Virus record (IMG/VR): IMGVR_UViG_3300025941_000108
Location: 1-21,673 of that record
DNA length: 21,673 nt
Origin: a virus
Reading direction: 5' to 3' (one strand)
Shown: positions 13,604-19,609 of the stretch, in pieces
Layout: each line of letters opens with the position of its first letter
How positions within the stretch are numbered: the first letter of the stretch is position 1
Made by a program: the position numbers and the translations under genes
Notes under the pieces: model-generated
What the model saw: only the letters and a program-made list of their open reading frames with translations
Databases searched by the model: none
What the model was told of the DNA's origin: nothing

Positions 13604-13641
13604 CCTCACGTGAGGCGGCCCCTGTCGGGACCGCCGCCCTC
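13604..13641 (-). promoter_or_regulatory. Palindrome over the RBS plus a GC-rich hairpin
   Basis: CCTCACGTGAGG (13604-13615) is a perfect 12-bp palindrome containing the ribosome-binding site of the 59-aa gene. Just upstream in the transcript, GGCGGTCCC and GGGGCCGCC pair around GACA with one G-U. No T-run follows, so this looks like an attenuator or RNA-stability structure rather than a full terminator. Confidence 0.4.
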
Positions 13642-13656
13642 GCCGCGTCGGGCCTA

Positions 13657-13691
13657 GGGGGCTAGGCGGGGGGCTAGGCGGGGGGCTAGGC
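13657..13691. repeat. 12-bp G-rich tandem repeat, three copies
   Basis: The unit GGGGGGCTAGGC occurs three times, the first lacking one G. Three runs of five or six G on the plus strand, plus short GG steps, could fold into a G-quadruplex. It lies just past the stop of the DUF1153-like gene. Confidence 0.85.
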
Positions 13692-13926
13692 GTTTAACAG
13701 CCCGGCGCAGATGGTCGGGTCCGCCGACGCGACCGTGCAGATTTTCGCCACTCAAGAAGTTCTGCCGTGGACGTGTGGTAGCGACGGCACGCTTCTTCGA
13801 TGCTGATGTCTCTGCAGTCGATGGCCAAGAGGACTTCCGTTTTTCGTTTCTGCGTCCAGCGTTTGATGTCGGCCGGTGGGGTGGGTCTTTGGATCATGCG
13901 TTGACGGCCCGGCGCAGATGATCGGG
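13690..13926. repeat. Two copies of the integrase 3' end flanking the DUF1153 gene
   Basis: 13690-13719 and 13898-13926 align with one gap and about four mismatches and share an exact 14-bp core, GCCCGGCGCAGATG. Read in the integrase frame, the downstream copy gives PDHLRRAVKRLA, and the real gene ends PDHLRRAVNA. The longer version looks more like a usual integrase C-terminus. This suggests the DUF1153 gene was inserted at the integrase end and left the old end behind. Confidence 0.75.
13694..13897 (-). CDS. DUF1153 / SciP-like regulator, 67 aa
   Basis: Residues 1-52 match the DUF1153 family: PTPPADIKRWTQKRKTEVLL, then ISIEEACRRYHTSTAELLEW. In Caulobacter the family member SciP binds DNA and blocks activation by the master cell-cycle regulator CtrA, and the family is alphaproteobacterial. 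A phage copy could adjust host cell-cycle promoters or act as a phage repressor; which one is not shown. The ATG overlaps the integrase stop (ATGA). The last about 15 residues (RSRRRTRPSAPGC) do not fit the family. They are an out-of-frame reading of a second copy of the integrase 3' end (see repeat at 13690), so the C-terminus is probably acquired. Confidence 0.85.
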   Translation of the reverse strand: MIQRPTPPADIKRWTQKRKTEVLLAIDCRDISIEEACRRYHTSTAELLEWRKSARSRRRTRPSAPGC

Positions 13927-14991
13927 CGACAGGTGCAGATAGTTCGCCTCGATCGTCGCCATCGTGTCACCCATGACCTGCGCGATGTCGTACAAGGGCA
14001 CCCCCCGCATCGCCTTGAGCGAGCCCCAGGTGTGCCGCAAGACATGCGGCGTCACCCACGGCGTCGAGGTCGTGCGGGCAAACCGGGCGAAGGCATCGCC
14101 GATATGGTTGACCCCGATGACCCGGCCCCAAGGATGCCCTGCGGCGTCCTTGGGAGCCCGTAGCCACGCCTCTTTCAAGATGGGCATCAATCTATCGCTG
14201 ATCGGCAAACCCTGCACCCTGCGCTTCTTGGTGAGCCTCCTGCCCGGTACCTGGTAGTTGATGGTCCCGCGGCCCAAATCCACCCGGTCCCAGGTGAGGT
14301 CGAGGATCGCCTGCCGTCGCGCCGCGGTCTCCAGCCCCAAACACGCGAACAGCATCACCCGGTGAGCGGCTTCGCGGTCCGCTCGCCGCGTCCAGCGGCC
14401 GGCCTCGCCCCAGGCCACGGCGGCGTCCCAAAAGGTTTTCTCCTGTGCCTCGTCGAGGAACTTTGCGCGCGGCGGTCCCGGCGGCGGCAAGATCCGCTTA
14501 AAGCTTGGCACCTCGTCGCGGCTGATCTGACGTGTGTCGGCGGCCCATATGAGTACCGTCCGCAACGCCCCCAACTCGCGCCGGATGGTCCCGGCACTGC
14601 GCTGTCGCACCCTCGCATAGTCCTGCAGGACGATGCCGTCGATCTGCCTCGCGGTGTAGTGCCCCAGCTCGGTCCTGACCGCGGCCAGCACATACCGGCC
14701 TACCCGGGCCTTGCCCTGCACCTCGACAAACTGCAGCCAGCCGCGGGCCAACTCGTCGACCGTTGGCGCCCGTGCCACCGCTACGGTAGCTTGCCCCCGG
14801 GCGTCGGCGCAGAAGCTGTCGAGATAAGCCTCAGCCTGCGCGCGGTCCTTTGTCTTCGTGCTCTCGCGCCGGGTGAGGTAGCCATTGCCGGTGGCGTCGG
14901 TCCACCAGACTTCCCAATAGCCTTGTTTGTTGGTCCTAAGCCGGATCTTACGGTAGGTGCCGATGTCCGGACGGTTTGGGTTCGCAACCAT
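13894..14991 (-). CDS. int: Tyrosine-recombinase integrase, 365 aa
   Basis: This protein would integrate and excise the phage DNA. The catalytic domain (about 175-360) shows Arg I in ETAARRQAILDLTW (about 225), a Lys-containing beta-hairpin (LTKKRRVQGLPIS), the box II motif HVLRHTWGSL (His 316, Arg 319, Trp 322) and the nucleophile Tyr 351 in TIEANYLHLS. The N-terminal about 75 residues have a basic arm-binding look, followed by a SAM-like core-binding domain. It overlaps the excisionase-like frame by 211 bases and the DUF1153 gene by an ATGA. The C-terminus is short compared with the duplicated end copy downstream. No attachment core was identified. Confidence 0.93.
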   Translation of the reverse strand: MVANPNRPDIGTYRKIRLRTNKQGYWEVWWTDATGNGYLTRRESTKTKDRAQAEAYLDSFCADARGQATVAVARAPTVDELARGWLQFVEVQGKARVGRYVLAAVRTELGHYTARQIDGIVLQDYARVRQRSAGTIRRELGALRTVLIWAADTRQISRDEVPSFKRILPPPGPPRAKFLDEAQEKTFWDAAVAWGEAGRWTRRADREAAHRVMLFACLGLETAARRQAILDLTWDRVDLGRGTINYQVPGRRLTKKRRVQGLPISDRLMPILKEAWLRAPKDAAGHPWGRVIGVNHIGDAFARFARTTSTPWVTPHVLRHTWGSLKAMRGVPLYDIAQVMGDTMATIEANYLHLSPDHLRRAVNA

Positions 14992-15128
14992 CTGTGAAAA
15001 TCATCCTCCGGTATGAGAACAGGGCGGCCTGCTATCCACGGCAGTCCGGCCTGGCGCCGCAGCCGCGCGATCTTGTGAACGGAACACCGCAACAAGAGGG
15101 CTGCCTCGTGCTGCGTCAGGTACTTCAT
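14781..15128 (-). CDS. Excisionase-like HTH protein, 115 aa
   Basis: Residues 1-50 are a MerR/excisionase-type winged HTH: MKYLTQHEAALLLRCSVHKI, ARLRRQAGLPWIAGRP and VLIPEDDFHRWL. It probably directs excision or regulates the integrase. The ATG overlaps the repressor stop (ATGA). The remaining about 65 residues are low-complexity Arg/Ala/Pro and overlap the integrase gene in another frame for 211 bases. They are probably not conserved, and the functional domain is complete without them. The alternative is a frameshift fusion of the HTH to the integrase, but the integrase has its own ATG with GGAGGA about a dozen bases upstream. Confidence 0.75.
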   Translation of the reverse strand: MKYLTQHEAALLLRCSVHKIARLRRQAGLPWIAGRPVLIPEDDFHRWLRTQTVRTSAPTVRSGLGPTNKAIGKSGGPTPPAMATSPGARARRQRTARRLRLISTASAPTPGGKLP

Positions 15129-15802
15129 TGACTGGCTAGACCGCCCTGGATGAGGTCGCCCGGCTGCGGGCCGTCGTCTTCGACACTCTCGTCGGTCGCG
15201 GCTTTCTCGCCGGTCTCGGCTTCCTTGAGCATCGCATGGATGCTGGCAGCGAGTTTCCAGTGGATCACCCGGTCGACCTGGATGCGGATCTTGGTCGGCT
15301 GCGCCGGCAGCGATGTCAGGATCAGGTCGCCGCTGGCGCCAGCAACCGCGGGATGCTTGGCGCTCGACCCTTGAGGGCGAGAGCGCGCCGGGTCTGCCGC
15401 CGGCTCGCCAGCAAGCTCTTCCACCGAGAGACCCACCGCCGCAGCCAGCCGGGCCATGATTTCCGGGCTGGGGTAGCTGACGCCGTTGAGATAGTGCCCG
15501 ATGCGGTCTCGGCTGCGGGCGACATTGTGGCCGCGTTTGTCCCGGGTGGTGCCCCAGACCCGTCGGGCTACCTCGGAGGAATGCAAACCGCCCCGGTTCA
15601 TAGCGTCACGCAATCGTGCGGCGAACGCCTGGTTTCTGGCCCGGTTTCTGGGTTGGAACACTCTCTGTGTTGTTGTGCGCGGCGCCTCTGTTCCAGCATA
15701 TTTTGTCCCCACACTTTGTGGTGTGGGGCTATCTTGCGCGCGTGGGCCGACACCCTCAAGGGGTTTTTCGTCGTTCAGGTCTGCTATGTTGGGCTGTGCC
15801 AT
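15125..15802 (-). CDS. XRE-family repressor (CI-like), 225 aa
   Basis: The HTH domain lies at about 58-132: FAARLRDAMNRGGLHSSEVA, then a loop, RSRDRIGHYLNGVSYPSPEI and MARLAAAVGLSVEELAG. A C-terminal segment (TKIRIQVDRVIHWKLAASIH) may mediate dimerisation; no Ser-Lys self-cleavage peptidase is visible, so SOS-type autocleavage is not supported. The ATG at 15802 has GAGAGGA about five bases upstream, but the first about 48 residues are low complexity, and a GTG at codon 48 is an alternative start. It faces the Cro-like gene across the palindromic operators and is the first gene of the integration transcript. Confidence 0.85.
   Translation of the reverse strand: MAQPNIADLNDEKPLEGVGPRAQDSPTPQSVGTKYAGTEAPRTTTQRVFQPRNRARNQAFAARLRDAMNRGGLHSSEVARRVWGTTRDKRGHNVARSRDRIGHYLNGVSYPSPEIMARLAAAVGLSVEELAGEPAADPARSRPQGSSAKHPAVAGASGDLILTSLPAQPTKIRIQVDRVIHWKLAASIHAMLKEAETGEKAATDESVEDDGPQPGDLIQGGLASQ
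15707..15728. promoter_or_regulatory. Dyad inside the repressor gene, CACA-N3-TGTG type
   Basis: CCCCACAC and GTGTGGGG pair around TTTGTG. The inner CACACTTTGTG (15710-15720) has the same CACA-N3-TGTG layout as two sites in the intergenic palindrome, so it may be a distal operator within codons 25-32 of the repressor gene. Confidence 0.35.
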
Positions 15803-15815
15803 CCGGTCCTCTCAA

Positions 15816-15863
15816 ACCACATCCTGTGTTATGTGGTCGTAACCACATAACACAGGATGTGGT
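15816..15863. promoter_or_regulatory. 48-bp near-perfect palindrome: candidate repressor operator pair
   Basis: Two 22-base arms (15816-15837 and 15842-15863) are exact reverse complements around a four-base centre, CGTA. Each arm is itself dyadic (CCACAT-N8-ATGTGG; also CACA-N3-TGTG at 15819-15829 and 15851-15861), so two adjacent operators are likely. It begins 13 bases upstream of the repressor ATG and overlaps a possible minus-strand -10 (TGTTAT). Repressor autoregulation is expected. Confidence 0.7.
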
Positions 15864-15866
15864 GGC

Positions 15867-15988
15867 ACACAACAACTTGTGTAGAGGGTTTGCCGGAGCG
15901 AGCCTGGCGTGGGCCGGTGGCGTGACCTATGTTATTAGGGTTTTACCTGTAGTGGGCCTACGGTGTTTTACCACACAAGATGTTGTGA
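15867..15988. promoter_or_regulatory. Two ACACAA-N4-TTGTG dyads, further operator candidates
   Basis: ACACAA-CAAC-TTGTGT lies at 15867-15882 and CACAA-GATG-TTGTG at 15974-15987 (the last half ends TTGTG). The shared half-site differs from the CCACAT form in the big palindrome and may be the site of the second (Cro-like) protein. The rest of 15889-16080 shows no gene and no clear plus-strand promoter, although one must exist here or just downstream. Confidence 0.45.
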
Positions 15989-16080
15989 AGCCCGACAACA
16001 CCCCACATTGCCCAAGCCCTTTACACCGTCCCCACAAAACTCTACGGTGCGCGGCTGTATTAGAAGAGGAGGCCCAGCGC

Positions 16081-16344
16081 GTGGTCAAGATCGACGTGCC
16101 CCACGTGTTCCGGGTGTTTGCCGGCGCCCGAGGTTTGCTGACGTTGCTGGACCGCCACTGCCCTGGACACGGCCTTGTGTACAACACCGTGCAGATGTGG
16201 CGGGGGCGGCAGATCCCGACAAAATGGATCGCTGCTGTGTTCTACTGTATCGAGCGTGAGGGGCACTCGTGTCTGGAGTTTCTCGTCGACGACGACGAGT
16301 TTACTACGGCACCGGCCCCCAGAAATGCGCGTTCTCGGGGTTGA
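16081..16344 (+). CDS. Cro-like HTH regulator, 87 aa
   Basis: The GTG start at 16081 has GAGGAGG eight bases upstream. The fold reads VFRVFAGARGLLTLLDRHCP, then the recognition region YNTVQMWRGRQIPTKWIAAVFYCIEREGHSCLEFL, a pattern seen in YdaS/Cro-type phage proteins (VxxWxxRxxIPxKW). It is the first gene of the rightward early operon, divergent from the repressor, and so the natural second half of the switch. The last 20 bases overlap ruvC. The acidic end (VDDDEF) and the Pro/Arg tail are probably not conserved. Confidence 0.75.
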   Translation: MVKIDVPHVFRVFAGARGLLTLLDRHCPGHGLVYNTVQMWRGRQIPTKWIAAVFYCIEREGHSCLEFLVDDDEFTTAPAPRNARSRG

Positions 16345-16801
16345 CCCCGGTGCCAATGGCGCCTTGGCGATGCTGGACACCGATCTCGCGGCGCTTGTCG
16401 TCTGCGATATGCCCTCGACCCTGATCCGGGTCGGCAAGCACCACCGACGCCAACTCAGCGAGTTCTGGCTGGCCGACATCCTCAAGGTGTACCAGCCCGA
16501 CTGTGCCTGGATCGAGCGGGTCCACGCCCTGCCCCGTCAAGGGGTTACCAGTTCTTTCAGCTTTGGCTTGTCCTATGGGTTGGCCCGCGGCGTCTTGGCG
16601 GCGCTCGGCATACCGACCCAGCTGGTGACACCGCAGGAATGGAAACGGTCCTTTCGGATGGGTCCCGACAAAAACGAGGCGCGCCTGATCGCGGCAAGAT
16701 TGTTCCCGGACAACGCCGCCAACTTCACCCGCGCCAAGGACGACGGCCGGGCCGAGGCGGCGCTGTTGGCACTGTTTGGGGCCAATCAGCAATCTGTGTA
16801 G
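16325..16801 (+). CDS. ruvC: RuvC-like Holliday-junction resolvase, 158 aa
   Basis: An RNase H-fold nuclease that should cut four-way junctions or branched DNA made during replication and packaging. The first strand shows MRVLGVDPGANGALAM (Asp 7). The second catalytic position is Glu 64 in AWIERVHALP. The last cluster is KDDGRAEAALLA (Asp 139/140, Glu 144), in place of the usual Asp-x-x-Asp pair. The ATG at 16325 lies inside the end of the Cro-like gene, so translation is coupled. Length is close to bacterial RuvC. It heads the replication-recombination operon. Confidence 0.88.
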   Translation: MRVLGVDPGANGALAMLDTDLAALVVCDMPSTLIRVGKHHRRQLSEFWLADILKVYQPDCAWIERVHALPRQGVTSSFSFGLSYGLARGVLAALGIPTQLVTPQEWKRSFRMGPDKNEARLIAARLFPDNAANFTRAKDDGRAEAALLALFGANQQSV

Positions 16802-16848
16802 GTGCGCTGTGCTTTTCGGCTTGACACCACGCACAGCGCACGATCAAT
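16802..16848 (+). promoter_or_regulatory. Promoter with TTGACA inside an 11-bp inverted repeat
   Basis: GTGCGCTGTGC (16802-16812) and GCACAGCGCAC (16831-16841) are exact complements directly after the ruvC stop. The 18-base loop contains a perfect -35 box TTGACA (16821-16826), and ATCAAT follows at 16843-16848 after 16 bases as a weak -10. A protein binding the dyad would cover the -35 box. The hairpin could also slow read-through from ruvC. Confidence 0.45.
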
Positions 16849-16852
16849 CTAG

Positions 16853-16903
16853 CCCCTGTTAACCAAAGAACCCCAAGCTCCTAACAGCTTGTGGGGACAG
16901 GGG
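16853..16903 (+). promoter_or_regulatory. Leader RNA structure sequestering the helicase RBS
   Basis: CCCCTGT (16853-16859) pairs with ACAGGGG (16897-16903). Nested inside, CCCCAAGCT (16871-16879) pairs with AGCTTG-T-GGGG (16886-16896), with one bulged base and a six-base loop. The outer right arm contains the ribosome-binding site AGGGG of the SNF2 gene (ATG at 16910). When folded, the site is hidden, so translation may depend on a ligand, protein or the passing ribosome. Confidence 0.5.
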
Positions 16904-16909
16904 ATTTTC

Positions 16910-18322
16910 ATGCCCGCGGCTGCCACACCACCGCTCCGGGACTACCAAACAAAAGGCATCGACTGGATCTGCCAGCAACTGCAGATCAACCGGGCGGTCT
17001 TGGTGGCCGACGAGATGGGGCTCGGCAAAAGCTTGGAAGCCCTCGCCGCGGCCGAAGCCTGTGGCGCCGACCGGGTTTTGATCGTTTGTCCCGCCACAGC
17101 CCGGCGGGTCTGGCAGGCCGAGATCCAGCGCTGGCTAGGGGGCTGGTCCTCGCGCGTCGTCCTGATGGAACCCGGGACCAAAATCACCGATATCAAACTT
17201 TGCCTCGACCGGCCGCAGTTTGTCCTGATCGTCGGCTATGACGAGTTCTCCGACCGACAGAGCCAACTGGCCAACCATCTGCGCTCCCGGCGGCTTGATC
17301 TCTTGATCCTCGACGAGGCGCACTATCTGAAAAACCCGTCGAACCGCACGCTGGCGCTTTATGGTCATCGCGGTTCCGGCACCGGGGTCCAGGCCAGCGC
17401 CGCCCGGGTCATCTTACTGACCGGCACCCCGACCCCCAATCACGCCGGCGAGTTGTGGCAGCACTACCGGACCTTTTGGCCTGACCTCCTAAAAGCCCAC
17501 ACCGGGCGGGCCTTGAGCCAGGTCGAGTTCGAGGACCGGTTCACCCGCTACCGGGACACCCCGTTTGGGCGCCAGGTGACCGGCAGCAAAAACCAGACGA
17601 TCTTGCGGCACAGCCTCAAGGGCGTGGTGCTGCGCCGCCGCAAGATCGAGGTCCTGTACGAACTGCCACCGTTAATCCTGCAGGACATCCCGTTGCCGGC
17701 GCCGGGCCAGTGGCTCGACCGGATCTCGGCGCCGGTGCGCAGCGCCGCGGCAAAGCTGGCCTATTCCGGCCGCTACATGACCGACGACGAGTTGTTAAAG
17801 ACCTTGCGCAATCCCGATGCGGCGCTCGCCACGGTGCGGCGCGAACTGGGATTGTTAAAGACCAGCCCTACGATCCTTTGGGTTCAGGAACGGCTGGCAT
17901 CAACCGAAAAGATGGTGCTGTTCGCCTGGCACCACGACGTGATCGAGCAATTGCGGCGCGGTCTTCTGGAGTTCGATCCCGTCGTGGTGACGGGCGAGAG
18001 TTCGCCTAATGCCCGGGCGCTGGCGGTCGAGGACTTTCAGACTAGGGCCGGGACCAGGCTCTTTATCGGCCAGATCCTCGCCGCCGGGACCGCGATCACC
18101 CTGACCGCGGCAAACGAGGTGGCGATCGTCGAGCCTTCCTGGGTCCCCGGCGAGAACGTCCAGGCGATCGCCCGCGCCCACCGGCTAGGCCAGCGCGACA
18201 GCGTCCTGGCGAGCTTTCTTTTCCTGCCCGGCACCCTCGACGAACAGATCATCCGGGTGTTCCGCCGCAAGGCCGATGAAATCAGCATCCTGCAAGGAGA
18301 TACCCATGCAAGCGCAGCTTAA
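16910..18322 (+). CDS. SNF2-family DNA helicase / translocase, 470 aa
   Basis: An SF2 ATPase that moves on double-stranded DNA and remodels forks or branched DNA. Motifs in order: Q-like LRDYQTKGIDW (9-19), Walker A ADEMGLGKS (33-41), DEAH box LDEAHYLKN (134-142), TGTP (171-174), then the C-terminal RecA lobe with motif VI RAHRLGQR near 421-428. At 470 residues it is compact and lacks accessory domains, as in phage SNF2 proteins. I start at ATG 16910 (AGGGGA six bases upstream) rather than the TTG at 16889. A structured leader may control it. It overlaps the next gene by 17 bases. Confidence 0.92.
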   Translation: MPAAATPPLRDYQTKGIDWICQQLQINRAVLVADEMGLGKSLEALAAAEACGADRVLIVCPATARRVWQAEIQRWLGGWSSRVVLMEPGTKITDIKLCLDRPQFVLIVGYDEFSDRQSQLANHLRSRRLDLLILDEAHYLKNPSNRTLALYGHRGSGTGVQASAARVILLTGTPTPNHAGELWQHYRTFWPDLLKAHTGRALSQVEFEDRFTRYRDTPFGRQVTGSKNQTILRHSLKGVVLRRRKIEVLYELPPLILQDIPLPAPGQWLDRISAPVRSAAAKLAYSGRYMTDDELLKTLRNPDAALATVRRELGLLKTSPTILWVQERLASTEKMVLFAWHHDVIEQLRRGLLEFDPVVVTGESSPNARALAVEDFQTRAGTRLFIGQILAAGTAITLTAANEVAIVEPSWVPGENVQAIARAHRLGQRDSVLASFLFLPGTLDEQIIRVFRRKADEISILQGDTHASAA

Positions 18323-18878
18323 TTTTACCTTCGATCTCGGGTCTCCTGCAGGACGAGCCGAGTTCCGCCGGATGTTCCGGCACCTGTTGACGTCAAATAA
18401 CAACGACGAGATGTTGTTGGACGATCGGCAGGGTATGCCGATCGCGCCGGACCTGGAGCCGGGGCCGGAGCCGGCTAAGGTCAACCCCTCGTCGATCCCG
18501 TCTGATCCTGCTCGGGCCGAGGCCGCCTTGGCCGGGCGGCAGGCCGCCGCGGCCAAGGCGCGCGCCGCCAAGGCTGCCAAAGCGGTGCCCGGTAATGGCG
18601 CGGCCGAGGACCTCGGGGACCAGCTGGTCGGGGACGAGCCCGACGCCGACACCGACGACATGGGTCTCGCCGATCCCTCGATGTCACCTGGCGAAGCCAA
18701 GGAGGCTGGTCTCGCCCTGGTGCGCCAGATGTATGCCGCCGGCAAGGTGGCGGAAGTGAAGCTTTTGCAGAAGCAATACGGCGTCGCGAAGTTCTACGAC
18801 GTGCCGCTGGAGAAGGGGCACCAATTCTACCGCGAAGTTCTGGCGATCTCTCACAAGGTGATGGGCGCCCAGGCGTGA
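18306..18878 (+). CDS. Hypothetical replication-operon protein, 190 aa
   Basis: AAGGAG lies eight bases before ATG 18306, inside the end of the helicase gene. The N-terminal about 40 residues are ordered (MQAQLNFTFDLG, RAEFRRMFRHLL). The middle (about 50-130) is low-complexity Ala/Lys/Pro/Asp. The C-terminal about 50 residues form a conserved-looking helix bundle (LALVRQMYAAGKVAEVKLLQ, YGVAKFYDVPLEKGHQFYREVL). Similar ends occur in phage proteins near ssDNA-binding or recombination genes, so it may be a recombination or replication accessory. That is inference. Its stop overlaps the next GTG. Confidence 0.75.
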   Translation: MQAQLNFTFDLGSPAGRAEFRRMFRHLLTSNNNDEMLLDDRQGMPIAPDLEPGPEPAKVNPSSIPSDPARAEAALAGRQAAAAKARAAKAAKAVPGNGAAEDLGDQLVGDEPDADTDDMGLADPSMSPGEAKEAGLALVRQMYAAGKVAEVKLLQKQYGVAKFYDVPLEKGHQFYREVLAISHKVMGAQA

Positions 18879-19609
18879 TCCACGTCGTGGCTCTTTCCGG
18901 CGGCAAGGACAGCTCGGCTATGGCCCTGCGCCTGCGCGAGCTGCACCCGAACATCGACTACACCTACGTCTGCACCCCGACCGGGGACGAGCTGCCGGAG
19001 ATGTTCGCGCATTGGCGCAAGCTCTCCGAGCTGCTGGGAAAGCCTCTGGTCCCGATCATGCGCAAAGGGGGTTTGCAGGGTTTGGTTCACGAGGAAGACG
19101 CGATCCCCAACTGGCGCATGCGGTTTTGCACCCGGATGTTGAAAATCGAGCCCTATGCCTCTTGGCTGATCCAGCAGCAGACGCAGCACGACGAAATTAT
19201 CTCTTATGTCGGTTTACGCTTTGACGAACCCGACCGCGAGGGCGGCGACTATGCCAATGTGCCGGGAGTGCGATCGGCCTTCCCATTGCGCGAGTGGCAG
19301 TGGGGGCTGTCCGAGGTGCGGGAGTATCTGCGGTCTCGCGGTGTCGAGATCCCGCTACGCACCGATTGCGCCCGATGCTTTTTTCAGCGGCTGACCGAGT
19401 GGTATCAGCTGTGGCTCGATCACCGGGACATCTTTGATGATGCCGCCGTGCAGGAAGCCGTCTATGGCGCCACTTGGCGTAGCCCTGGCCGCGATAGCTG
19501 GCCGGCGGCTTTAGCCGAGCTGGGTGCCGAGTTCGAGACCGGCCGGCAGCCCAAGCCGCGCAAAGACGATCCCCTAAAAGCTCTGCAATGCCGGGTGTGC
19601 CGCACATGA
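18875..19609 (+). CDS. PAPS-reductase-like PP-loop protein, 244 aa
   Basis: The start VVALSGGKDSSAMALRL contains the PP-loop SGGKDS (8-13) that binds ATP or PAPS in the adenine-nucleotide alpha-hydrolase superfamily. WRMRFCTRMLKIEP (Cys 85) and PLREWQWGLSEVREYLRSRG are typical of phage PAPS-reductase-like proteins. Extra Cys pairs TDCARCFF (165/168) and CRVC (239/242) could hold zinc or an iron-sulfur cluster. True sulfate reduction is unlikely in this operon. Nucleic-acid modification (for example sulfur transfer, as in DndC) is possible but unproven. The start is GTG 18875, overlapping the previous stop as GTGA; the end overlaps the DUF2800 gene as ATGA. Confidence 0.85.
   Translation: MIHVVALSGGKDSSAMALRLRELHPNIDYTYVCTPTGDELPEMFAHWRKLSELLGKPLVPIMRKGGLQGLVHEEDAIPNWRMRFCTRMLKIEPYASWLIQQQTQHDEIISYVGLRFDEPDREGGDYANVPGVRSAFPLREWQWGLSEVREYLRSRGVEIPLRTDCARCFFQRLTEWYQLWLDHRDIFDDAAVQEAVYGATWRSPGRDSWPAALAELGAEFETGRQPKPRKDDPLKALQCRVCRT

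Larger units (their letters stand above)
13057..13648. repeat. 28-bp direct repeat: duplicated terminator half
   Basis: 13057-13084 and 13621-13648 match at 27 of 28 bases (CCTGTCGGGA start, CTCGCCGCGT end). The two copies flank the 59-aa and 99-aa genes, so the pair of genes sits between homologous hairpin sequences, like a cassette. Confidence 0.8.

Noticed and set aside
15616-16080. Upstream part of the frame containing the Cro-like gene
   Set aside because: It runs antisense through the repressor gene and the palindrome; the GTG at 16081 with GAGGAGG is the credible start.
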